Shown here one piece after another: positions 15,935 through 23,077 of a stretch of DNA of 39,054 bases (its first letter is position 1; the number at the start of each line of letters is the position of its first letter). Location: positions 1 through 39,054 of the forward strand of contig CAYJBP010000008.1 in NCBI GenBank assembly GCA_964368605.1. The letters are read 5' to 3'. The stretch is from CAYJBP01 sp964368605 (GTDB lineage Bacteria; Bacillota; Dehalobacteriia; UBA4068). The notes beneath the pieces were generated by a model. That model was not told where the DNA came from. It searched no databases and worked only from the letters and a program-made list of their open reading frames with translations. A program made the position numbers and the translations under genes.

Positions 15935-16978
15935 CTATTTAATCAAGCCAAAGCGATCAAATGGCCAGTAACGAAGCACTACCTCGCCTTTAATATCATC
16001 TTCGTCGATAAATGGATCAGTCCAAATATGGCTATCATTGCTGCGATTACGATTATCACCCAGCATAAAATAACTGTTTTCCGGCACCTCGGTAGGGCCA
16101 TATTCATAAAGCGGCGCTTCGGCTATATATGACTCGTTAAGTGGTATGCCATTGATATAAACCAAACCTTCCCTAACCTCAATAGTATCGCCAGGCAGGC
16201 CTATTACCCGCTTGAGCAGGTCGCTATCATCGGGCATTTCATCGGGGCTGGCAAAAACTACTACATCGCCTCTTTGCGGCTCGTCGAAATAATAGGCAAA
16301 TTTAACCAAAATTACCCGATCATTGCCGGTAATAGTGGGATACATCGATTCTGTTGGCACTAGGCGGCTATCTACCACAAAGGTACGCAGCAAAACGGCA
16401 ATTAAAACGGCCGAAACGACCACACTTAGTACATCCCTTACAAAGTACTTAAAGCCCTGCTTTTTTTCCTTCTCTTTGACGATTAGCTGCTTTTCGCGCT
16501 GGGAAGCAGGCTTGGCCTTGGTCGATTTTTCGTCTGCCTTGGCAGCCGTTTCGGCGCCTGATTGCTCGGTAGATTCGGCGGCTAAATCCAAGTCGGGCAT
16601 CGACTTGGCCAAGGCTGCCGCAAAGGTAGCGGCCGATTCGGCCTTAACAGCCTCTTGCTCGGGGGTTAGGGCAATTTCTTCTTCGATATCAGGCTCTACC
16701 ACCTGCGCACCTGCTGCTTCAGGCTCGATATTTTGGCTAATTTCGGCAGCATTATCTTGCTCTAAAGGCACACTTTCTGCTTCAACTTCAGTTACAGCCT
16801 CCGCTGCGGTTGCGCTTTCGGCCATTGCTTCAGCTTCAACTTCTGCTGCGGCTGCGCTTTCGTTTAGCGGCTCAGCCGAGGCTTGTTCTGTATTTTCGGT
16901 AGCCATTTCGGGCAATTTTTCATTTGCCTTATTTTCCTTACCCAGACCGAAATTTGTTGTTTTTATTTTATTTTTCAT
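15935..16978 (-). CDS. lepB: Signal peptidase I with acidic Ala/Glu-rich N-terminal extension
   Basis: A 347-residue type I signal peptidase that removes signal peptides from exported proteins. The catalytic core starts near residue 176: one transmembrane helix (about 180-199), catalytic Ser211 in PTESMYPT, Lys256 in LLKRVIGLPGD, and box E GDNRNRSNDSH. The oddity is residues 1-175: a low-complexity cytoplasmic stretch very rich in Ala and Glu, turning Lys rich just before the membrane, whereas family members usually have about 10-30 residues there. The start (AAGGGG upstream, 10 bases after folE) leaves no reason to place it later. A second extended paralogue is at 34273-36072. Confidence 0.93.
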   Translation of the reverse strand: MKNKIKTTNFGLGKENKANEKLPEMATENTEQASAEPLNESAAAAEVEAEAMAESATAAEAVTEVEAESVPLEQDNAAEISQNIEPEAAGAQVVEPDIEEEIALTPEQEAVKAESAATFAAALAKSMPDLDLAAESTEQSGAETAAKADEKSTKAKPASQREKQLIVKEKEKKQGFKYFVRDVLSVVVSAVLIAVLLRTFVVDSRLVPTESMYPTITGNDRVILVKFAYYFDEPQRGDVVVFASPDEMPDDSDLLKRVIGLPGDTIEVREGLVYINGIPLNESYIAEAPLYEYGPTEVPENSYFMLGDNRNRSNDSHIWTDPFIDEDDIKGEVVLRYWPFDRFGLIK

Positions 16979-16988
16979 ATATTGCCCC

Positions 16989-17564
16989 TTATCTTAATAT
17001 TAGCGACATAGCCTCATTGCGGGTGGCCACACGGCCAAAAATGCCTCTTACGGCTGATGTTACGGTAACGCTGCCCGGTTTTTTTACACCACGCATGCTC
17101 ATGCATAAATGCTCGGCCTCTAAAACAACCATTACCCCCTGCGGATTTAGGGTGGTCATCATGGCATCACAAATTTGGGTGGTTAAACGCTCTTGTAATT
17201 GCAAGCGTGCAGAATACCCCTCCACTACCCTAGCAATTTTGGAAAGGCCTGTTATCCGCCCATCTTGTGGTATATAAGCCACATGAGCTTTTCCAATAAA
17301 GGGCATTAGATGATGCTCGCACATCGAATAAAACGGGATATCCTTGACAATAACCATTTCGCCATGCTCGTCCTCGGCAAATTGGGTTAGCAAATGATCT
17401 TTAGGCTCAAAAAAGTTACCTTTAAAGATTTCTTCATACATATCGGCCACCCGAGCAGGGGTTTTTATTAAGCCCTCCCGTTTAGTATCCTCGCCGATGG
17501 CTTCTAAAATCATGGTAATGGCTTGCTCTATCTTAGCTTTATCAATTTGTTTATGATTATCCAT
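16989..17564 (-). CDS. folE: GTP cyclohydrolase I (FolE type)
   Basis: A 191-residue enzyme converting GTP to 7,8-dihydroneopterin triphosphate, first step of tetrahydrofolate synthesis. The zinc ligands are Cys82 and His85 (CEHHLMPF) and Cys154 (EHLCMSMRG); the GLSKIARVVEGYSARLQLQERLT signature segment lies between them. The start at 17564 is preceded by TAGGAGG; the frame runs further upstream but without a better site and through the promoter. First gene of folE-lepB-surE. Folate may connect loosely with the ftcD step, but they are not linked in the genome. Confidence 0.95.
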   Translation of the reverse strand: MDNHKQIDKAKIEQAITMILEAIGEDTKREGLIKTPARVADMYEEIFKGNFFEPKDHLLTQFAEDEHGEMVIVKDIPFYSMCEHHLMPFIGKAHVAYIPQDGRITGLSKIARVVEGYSARLQLQERLTTQICDAMMTTLNPQGVMVVLEAEHLCMSMRGVKKPGSVTVTSAVRGIFGRVATRNEAMSLILR

Positions 17565-17604
17565 CTTTCCTCCTAAAATTAGAGCTAAAAATCCTCTAAA
17601 TATC

Positions 17605-17633
17605 ATTATATTATTTTTCGGAAAAGCAGTCAA
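17605..17633 (-). promoter_or_regulatory. Sigma-A type promoter of folE
   Basis: On the minus strand TTGACT (17628-17633) and TATAAT (17605-17610) are 17 bp apart, about 40 bases before the folE start. Confidence 0.8.
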
Positions 17634-17668
17634 GGATAATTGACGATTATTTTATAAAAATTTTATAT

Positions 17669-18037
17669 TTAGCCCCAAAAAAGGCTATAGGCTTTTTGCC
17701 CCAACCATAGGGCAATTAAGCCTAAACCCAGACTAAGCACGATATAGCCGCCTGCCAAAAGTTTACTGCCGGCGGCTAATTGCCAAATATCTAAGCCAAA
17801 AGTAGAAAATGTTGTAAAACCGCCGCAAAGCCCGATTTGGAGCATTGCCAAAATATCTTTATTAAAGGCGGTTTCCGCTTGTCCTAATTTATAGAGGATA
17901 CCAATTAAAAAACACCCTAAAATATTGGCCACCAGAGTTGGCATTGGCCAGGAAAAAATTGGAACAAGGCTTAATAAATAGCGCAAAAGAGCGCCTAAAA
18001 AGCCTCCTACACCTATTAGTACGCATTTAATAATCAT
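17669..18037 (-). CDS. crcB: Fluoride exporter CrcB/Fluc
   Basis: A 122-residue membrane protein forming dual-topology dimeric fluoride channels that expel F-. Four hydrophobic helices are visible at about 4-22, 33-52, 65-85 and 95-117. Family marks are GGFLGALLRYLLS, the pore-lining LVANILGCFLIG and GLCGGFTTFSTFG, which carries the phenylalanine-box and central Na+ region. Only one copy is seen. The 122 bases upstream show no fluoride riboswitch. It lies between folE and the divergent small membrane gene. Confidence 0.93.
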   Translation of the reverse strand: MIIKCVLIGVGGFLGALLRYLLSLVPIFSWPMPTLVANILGCFLIGILYKLGQAETAFNKDILAMLQIGLCGGFTTFSTFGLDIWQLAAGSKLLAGGYIVLSLGLGLIALWLGQKAYSLFWG

Positions 18038-18159
18038 TATTATCTTCCTTATTTTATTGGCATAAAAGGTATATGTTTACAATAATAAATAATAGCAAAT
18101 AGGCATAATAGGCCTAAACAAGCATATATATCAATATAGCCAAAAATGGGGGGTTTATT

Positions 18160-18534
18160 ATGCTTAATAATCAGCAAATAACTAAGCTAAACTGGCAAGG
18201 CATACTAGCAATATTTTACGGATTAGCAGGGGCTTTAATTATTTTACTAATATTATCTTTTGGGGGAAGTGCGCTTATTTATTTTTCGGATTTACCCGAA
18301 CAAAGCCTTTATTTAATTGCGGTAATCATCAATTTAATTGCCATGTTTGGGGGCGGATTTTTAGCCGGCCGCAAAGGCGAAAATAAAGGCTTATGGCGCG
18401 GTTTAAGCATTGGCATTATCATGCTGCTGATTATGCTTTTTACCGGCAATTTAGGCATGGAGCAAATAGCGGCTAAAGCCGGTTATTGCCTGCCTGCTGC
18501 TGCCTTAGGTGGGGTCTTTGGGATCAAAAATTAA
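18160..18534 (+). CDS. TIGR04086 family membrane protein
   Basis: A 124-residue protein with four hydrophobic helices (about 14-38, 47-70, 80-97 and 104-121) and the glycine-rich GGGFLAGRKGENKGLWRG loop typical of the TIGR04086/DUF3792 family of Bacillota. The function of that family is not known. The last 30 bases overlap the 3' end of mnmA on the opposite strand, so the two are convergent. ATG is preceded by GGGGGG rather than AGGAGG, so translation may be modest. Confidence 0.8.
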   Translation: MLNNQQITKLNWQGILAIFYGLAGALIILLILSFGGSALIYFSDLPEQSLYLIAVIINLIAMFGGGFLAGRKGENKGLWRGLSIGIIMLLIMLFTGNLGMEQIAAKAGYCLPAAALGGVFGIKN

Positions 18535-19545
18535 ACCACCGCCCAGCAAAATATCTTGTTCATAAAAAACCGCTGCTTGGCCGGGGGTAATTGCCTTTAC
18601 CGGCTCATCAAAAATAACTTGGGCGCAATTACCCTCTTTTAAATACACCGTCGCCGCCGCCGGCGGTGATTTATAGCGAATTTTTACCTGCGCTTTAAAG
18701 CTTTGGCCTAAAGGCTTGGCTAAATTTACTTTGCAAAGCCAGGCCTGCCGGGCGCTAAGCTCTTGCTCGGTACCGATAATCACCCGATTATGCTCGGTAT
18801 CGAGACCGGTAATATAGGCAGGATAGCCCAAAGCAAGCCCCAGCCCTTTACGCTGGCCAATTGTATAATTATAAAGCCCTTGATGCTGCCCCAAAAGCTT
18901 GCCGCAGCTATCTACCACCTGGCCGGGCTTGGCCTTTAGATGGGGGCGGATAAAATCACGATAATCGCCTTTGATAAAACAAATATCCTGGCTATCTTTT
19001 TTTTCGGCCACACTTAGGCCGGCTGCCTTGGCTTTGGCCCTTATTTCGTCTTTAGTAAAATCGCTTAAAGGGAAAAGACAATGGCTTAAAATATCTTGGC
19101 CTAAATCATATAAAAAATAGGATTGATCTTTAGCCAAATAGGCGGCCTTGGCCAGCCTAAAATTGGCCTGATTATCCTGAAAAAGACGCACATAATGACC
19201 GGTAGCCAAGTAATAGCTATCGGTTTTGGCCATTAAAGGCCAAAAAGAGGGGAATTTTAGGCTGGGATTGCAGATTGTACATGGATTGGGCGTTAATCCT
19301 AATCCATAAGCCTTGATAAAAGGCTGAATTACCTTTTGCTCAAAATCGGCTTTGCAATCAATAATATGATGCTTAATACCCAGCTTAGCACAGATATCGG
19401 CCGCTGCATAGGCAGCCTCTTCACCCAGGCCTAAATCTAAGGTTGCACCTTCTATTTGATAACCCTGCTCTAATAAAAGATAAGCGGCGGCCGAGGAATC
19501 CACGCCGCCACTTAAGGCTACTATAACTTTATTTTTATCTTTCAT
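18505..19545 (-). CDS. mnmA: tRNA-specific 2-thiouridylase MnmA
   Basis: A 346-residue enzyme that puts sulfur on U34 of Lys, Glu and Gln tRNAs using ATP. The PP-loop SGGVDSS is at 12-18; NPCTICNPSLKF carries the first catalytic Cys, ATGHYVR and KDQSYFLYDL are conserved, and KDSQDICFI has the second Cys. The C-terminal beta-barrel includes GLGLALGYPAYI. Gap of 17 bases after the nifU-like gene, so cotranscribed. Bacillota commonly pair mnmA with Fe-S or cysteine desulfurase genes; the desulfurase donor is absent here. Its last 30 bases overlap 18160-18534. Confidence 0.95.
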   Translation of the reverse strand: MKDKNKVIVALSGGVDSSAAAYLLLEQGYQIEGATLDLGLGEEAAYAAADICAKLGIKHHIIDCKADFEQKVIQPFIKAYGLGLTPNPCTICNPSLKFPSFWPLMAKTDSYYLATGHYVRLFQDNQANFRLAKAAYLAKDQSYFLYDLGQDILSHCLFPLSDFTKDEIRAKAKAAGLSVAEKKDSQDICFIKGDYRDFIRPHLKAKPGQVVDSCGKLLGQHQGLYNYTIGQRKGLGLALGYPAYITGLDTEHNRVIIGTEQELSARQAWLCKVNLAKPLGQSFKAQVKIRYKSPPAAATVYLKEGNCAQVIFDEPVKAITPGQAAVFYEQDILLGGGLIFDPKDPT

Positions 19546-19562
19546 GTTTAATCTTTCTTGGC

Positions 19563-19925
19563 TTATTCGGCCTCGTAGTTTTTAATGGCTTCTCTTAAAG
19601 CGTCGGCGGCCAAAACCGAGCAGTGAATTTTATGCTCCGGCAAACCACCCAAGCGCTCAACCACCTGCTCATTAGTTAAAGCCTTAGCTTCTTCTAAGCT
19701 TAGGCCTTTGGCCATTTCGGTAAGCATACTGCTTGAGGCAATAGCCGCGGCACAACCAAAAGTTTTAAACTTAATATCTTGAATAATATTATCCTCGATA
19801 TCTAAATAAATAAAAGTGCTATCACCGCAATCATGGCTTTGTACTTGGCCTACAGCATCTTTACGTGCACTTTCGCCAACATTACGAGGATTATTAAAAT
19901 GATCTATTACCAATTCATTATACAT
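19563..19925 (-). CDS. nifU: Fe-S cluster assembly scaffold (IscU/NifU N-terminal type)
   Basis: A 120-residue scaffold on which [2Fe-2S] and [4Fe-4S] clusters are built before transfer to apoproteins. The ligands are in place: Cys33 and Asp35 (HDCGDST), Cys58 (FGCAAAIASSS) and Cys102 (HCSVLAADAL). Length matches the stand-alone N-terminal NifU domain of Clostridia. It normally follows iscR and iscS; here it directly follows a promoter and precedes mnmA, so the desulfurase partner must be elsewhere. The promoter carries an Rrf2/IscR-like dyad, which fits Fe-S regulation. Confidence 0.92.
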   Translation of the reverse strand: MYNELVIDHFNNPRNVGESARKDAVGQVQSHDCGDSTFIYLDIEDNIIQDIKFKTFGCAAAIASSSMLTEMAKGLSLEEAKALTNEQVVERLGGLPEHKIHCSVLAADALREAIKNYEAE

Positions 19926-19967
19926 ATTAACTTTCCTTTCTTTTTACGGAGTTATTCTCAATTAATT

Positions 19968-20016
19968 CCTAGCGAGTTACTAGGGATATTGTAGCATGTC
20001 CATAATTATTTGTCAA
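19968..20016 (-). promoter_or_regulatory. nifU-mnmA promoter with Rrf2/IscR-like dyad
   Basis: On the minus strand TTGACA (20011-20016) and TACAAT (19988-19993) are 17 bp apart. Just downstream is the dyad CCTAG-N7-CTAGG (19968-19984) spanning the expected transcription start. The position suits a repressor; spacing and sequence resemble operators of Rrf2-family regulators (IscR, CymR). The regulator identity is inferred. Confidence 0.65.
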
Positions 20017-20036
20017 CCATAAAATAAAAATAATTA

Positions 20037-22841
20037 TCAAATAAGATCATCGGGATAAATACCCACTTCTATCGATTGTACGGTTTGGGCATTACCTAAG
20101 CGTAAAGCCAGCTCTTTAGCTATTTTTTTATGCTTGGCAGCCTGATTAAAATTACCCAAGCTAAGCTCGATTTTGGCGGCATGCATTTGAGCCTTAGTTT
20201 TACCCCAGGCAGTATTGGTTAAATTAAACCATTCTAAGGCACTATTATTATAATTGCGGGCTTCTTCGTAACGCTCTAGCTCGTGCAGGGCTTTAGAGGC
20301 ATTTACATAAAAAACTGCCAGCCCATTGGTGATAATTTTTTGATCGCAAACACTAATTGCCAAATCATAATATTCAAAGGCCTTGGCCGGCTCGCCGCAA
20401 AAAAAGTAGCAATTACCCAAATAATTATAGCAAGCGGCCAAATTAATGGCAGGAATATCATTATGCTGCTTAATCAAGTCAATAGTATCTTCTAAAATTT
20501 TCTTTGCATGACCAAATTGCCTTTGCTTTAGCCAATAAAGGCCTTCCAGGCGCATAATATGGCTGATATTGGCATAATCATCGCCGCCCATATTCAAAAC
20601 TTGCTTAATTTTATCCAAATACTCGCGCATGGTAATTAAATCGCCAACCTGAATGCCATAAAATAGCATTTGCTTATAATTGTTGATAATATAAGCATGT
20701 GCTTGTAATTGCTCGGCTAAGCTGAGGCTTAATTTTATATTGCTTAGCCCTAAATCATATTCGCAACTATAAATATAGTAGCGACCCATAATAAAATGCA
20801 TGCGCATTTTTATTTCCTGCACCTGCTTATCGCTATCATCCAAGGCATCGATTTGGCCGGTAATTTTAATTAAATTATGCTCGTCGGTAAAGGAATCATT
20901 GCTTAAATCATGCCAATTTAAATTGCCCATTACACTGGGATAAACCTCATGCGACATATAATAAAAATCTTCCAGATATTGCGATTTATAATGAAGAGTT
21001 TTGATTTTATTATTGCTTTGATCAAAATGATAGATAAGCTTAGAATAAAGGCTTTTGTTATTACGGCTTTTGCTTAAAAATTCTTTTTCATAATCGCAGG
21101 CAATTTTTTTATGCCAAAGCTGACGGCGCCCTAAAGAAATGCTTTCATGCACATAATCCCTAATCTTTAAATGGGTAAAGCTATAATAAATATCATTATT
21201 GATGATTTGCTCTTTGATCAGCTTTTTAGCCATCAAATTTTCCAAAATTTCAAAAATTTCCAGCTCTACCAGGGGGAAGAACATTTTTAGCTCGGTTATG
21301 GTAATTGGCTCACTGTATAGGGATATGGTTTCGAGCAATTCTTTTTCCGGCTTATTTAAATCGATTAAGCGGCTTTTGATGATATGGGCTGTTTTGGCCG
21401 ATATTTTTTGGCTATACCCATGCTCTTGAATTACCTGCAATAATTCGGTAATAAAAAGGGCATTACCCTCGGTATCTTTATAGATATTGGCAATTAAAGG
21501 GCCTGTTAAATTTAGTTTTTTGGCTTCAATAATACTTTTAGTTTCTTCGAAGGTAAAGCGGGGCAAGTATATTTCTTTAACTAGGCCTTTGATGGCAAGC
21601 GGCACAATAAATTGCTCCAAATCCATGCTATAATCATCACGATAATTCGCCAACAAAATAATATTATCCGACCGAGAGCTAAAAAGCAAATTGCTTAATT
21701 GATGCAAGCTAGCTTTATCTGCCCATTGCAAATCGTCGATAATCAAAAGCACTTTGCGGTTAGCAATCAATTTTTGCCAAATATCATTGATGGCATGGCT
21801 GGCCAAATTGCCGTATTTTTCCTGCAATTGCTCGATGCTTAAATTATCTTGATCGATGCTACCAAAGGTCTTTTGCATAGAATCGGCTATGCTATGCCAG
21901 GTTTTTAAATAGAAATTATGATCTACATAAAGGCAGGTATGATAAATGATATCAAAATTATAAAGCTGGGCCATATGCTTGGCATTATTAATTAAGCTGG
22001 TTTTACCAACCCCGGCTTCGCCTGCTACTATTATCGATTGAGCCTCGCCATTGATAAAATTCTTAAAATTTTGATCGATACTAAAAATTTCCTCATAACG
22101 GCCAAAGAAAAACTGGCCGGAATCTTGGACGGCATTAGATTCTTTTAAGGCCAAAATAGTAGCAAATAGCTGCTCGGTTTTTTCGTCGGGGCGCTCTCCC
22201 AAATCTTCGTTTAGCACCTCTAAAAGCTCATAATAAAGCTTAATTGCCAAATTATATTGGCCACATTCGGCATAGGCCTGCATTAAATTACGATAAACTT
22301 CTTCATTATATAAGTCATTTTGCAAAAGGATGGACGCATATTTTTTAATATTTTCCAAATCCTTTTTATTTAGCATTTTCTCTAAGTTTACTTGCAGGGA
22401 ATTCATATACATACTTTTATAATTAGCCCGAATTTCTTCGCACCAATTATCAAATTCCAAGCAATTTTTAATATAAAAATAGGAAAGAAAATCGCCGCTA
22501 TATAAATTGATTACATTTTCATTATTGATTTTTTCGATATCAATTTCGATATCTATTTGCGGATTAAGGCTGATTAGGGAATTGCCGGTTAAAACTAAAA
22601 TATCCTTGCCAAAAATTTTTTTGATCTTATAAATAACATCCCGCAAATTCTTTTTGGCGCCTTTTTCGTCATTATTGCCCCATAAAATACTGATAACCTC
22701 ATTGCGGCTTACCGATTTTTTTACACAAAGATAGTAAAAAAACCCTTCGGCCTTACGATAGGGGAAGATAATATTCTCGCCATTTAGGCTTACCGAGGGC
22801 ATATTTAGCAAAGTGGCTTTTATTTTAATGCTATCTGACAT
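20037..22841 (-). CDS. SARP-type transcriptional regulator with AAA ATPase and TPR domains
   Basis: A 934-residue signalling regulator. Domains in order: OmpR-like winged helix (about 5-98), bacterial transcriptional activator domain (BTAD, about 105-235), STAND/AAA ATPase (about 243-500) with Walker A GEAGVGKT (274-281) and Walker B VLLIIDDLQWAD (364-375), then a helical C-terminus with TPR-like repeats (about 650-920, such as AACYNYLGNCYFFCGEPAKAFEYYDLAI). Homologues such as AfsR activate nearby genes by binding repeats overlapping the -35. It is divergent from hutU, so control of histidine breakdown is plausible. GGGAGG lies before ATG. The inducer is unknown. Confidence 0.9.
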   Translation of the reverse strand: MSDSIKIKATLLNMPSVSLNGENIIFPYRKAEGFFYYLCVKKSVSRNEVISILWGNNDEKGAKKNLRDVIYKIKKIFGKDILVLTGNSLISLNPQIDIEIDIEKINNENVINLYSGDFLSYFYIKNCLEFDNWCEEIRANYKSMYMNSLQVNLEKMLNKKDLENIKKYASILLQNDLYNEEVYRNLMQAYAECGQYNLAIKLYYELLEVLNEDLGERPDEKTEQLFATILALKESNAVQDSGQFFFGRYEEIFSIDQNFKNFINGEAQSIIVAGEAGVGKTSLINNAKHMAQLYNFDIIYHTCLYVDHNFYLKTWHSIADSMQKTFGSIDQDNLSIEQLQEKYGNLASHAINDIWQKLIANRKVLLIIDDLQWADKASLHQLSNLLFSSRSDNIILLANYRDDYSMDLEQFIVPLAIKGLVKEIYLPRFTFEETKSIIEAKKLNLTGPLIANIYKDTEGNALFITELLQVIQEHGYSQKISAKTAHIIKSRLIDLNKPEKELLETISLYSEPITITELKMFFPLVELEIFEILENLMAKKLIKEQIINNDIYYSFTHLKIRDYVHESISLGRRQLWHKKIACDYEKEFLSKSRNNKSLYSKLIYHFDQSNNKIKTLHYKSQYLEDFYYMSHEVYPSVMGNLNWHDLSNDSFTDEHNLIKITGQIDALDDSDKQVQEIKMRMHFIMGRYYIYSCEYDLGLSNIKLSLSLAEQLQAHAYIINNYKQMLFYGIQVGDLITMREYLDKIKQVLNMGGDDYANISHIMRLEGLYWLKQRQFGHAKKILEDTIDLIKQHNDIPAINLAACYNYLGNCYFFCGEPAKAFEYYDLAISVCDQKIITNGLAVFYVNASKALHELERYEEARNYNNSALEWFNLTNTAWGKTKAQMHAAKIELSLGNFNQAAKHKKIAKELALRLGNAQTVQSIEVGIYPDDLI

Positions 22842-22929
22842 TGCATCCTCCCTAATATTTTAACTTAACATTACATATATTATATTTTGTAACCCAAATT
22901 CCTTTAAATATTCATAAAACCATTGTATC

Positions 22930-23021
22930 ATAAAACGTCTATAAAATAAATGCTGATTTTTTTAAAAAAGTTATTTTTAAACTAATTTTAAGACGTTTTA
23001 TCGACATCCGATAAGTATAAT
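22930..23021. promoter_or_regulatory. Divergent regulator/hutU control region with 11-bp inverted repeat
   Basis: ATAAAACGTCT at 22930-22940 is repeated in inverted form as AGACGTTTTAT at 22991-23001, with centres 61 bp apart (about six helical turns). The right arm covers the -35 position of a hutU promoter whose -10 is TATAAT (23016-23021) and which has no good -35 of its own. That is the layout of an activator-dependent promoter. On the other strand the left arm precedes weak -10-like sequences facing the regulator. Confidence 0.6.
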
Positions 23022-23077
23022 AAAAAAGTAAGCTAATTAAAAGCGTTATGCTTTATAAATAAGGAGGAAGTTTTACT

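Noticed and set aside
16323..16997. Long open frame on the plus strand opposite the signal peptidase, Ser/Ala rich
   Set aside because: It is the reverse reading of the Ala/Glu repeat region of a clear gene, with no ribosome binding site.
18038..18159. Possible fluoride riboswitch before crcB
   Set aside because: The upstream region is A/T rich and lacks the GG.GAUGG..UUCGCC type aptamer and its pseudoknot partners.
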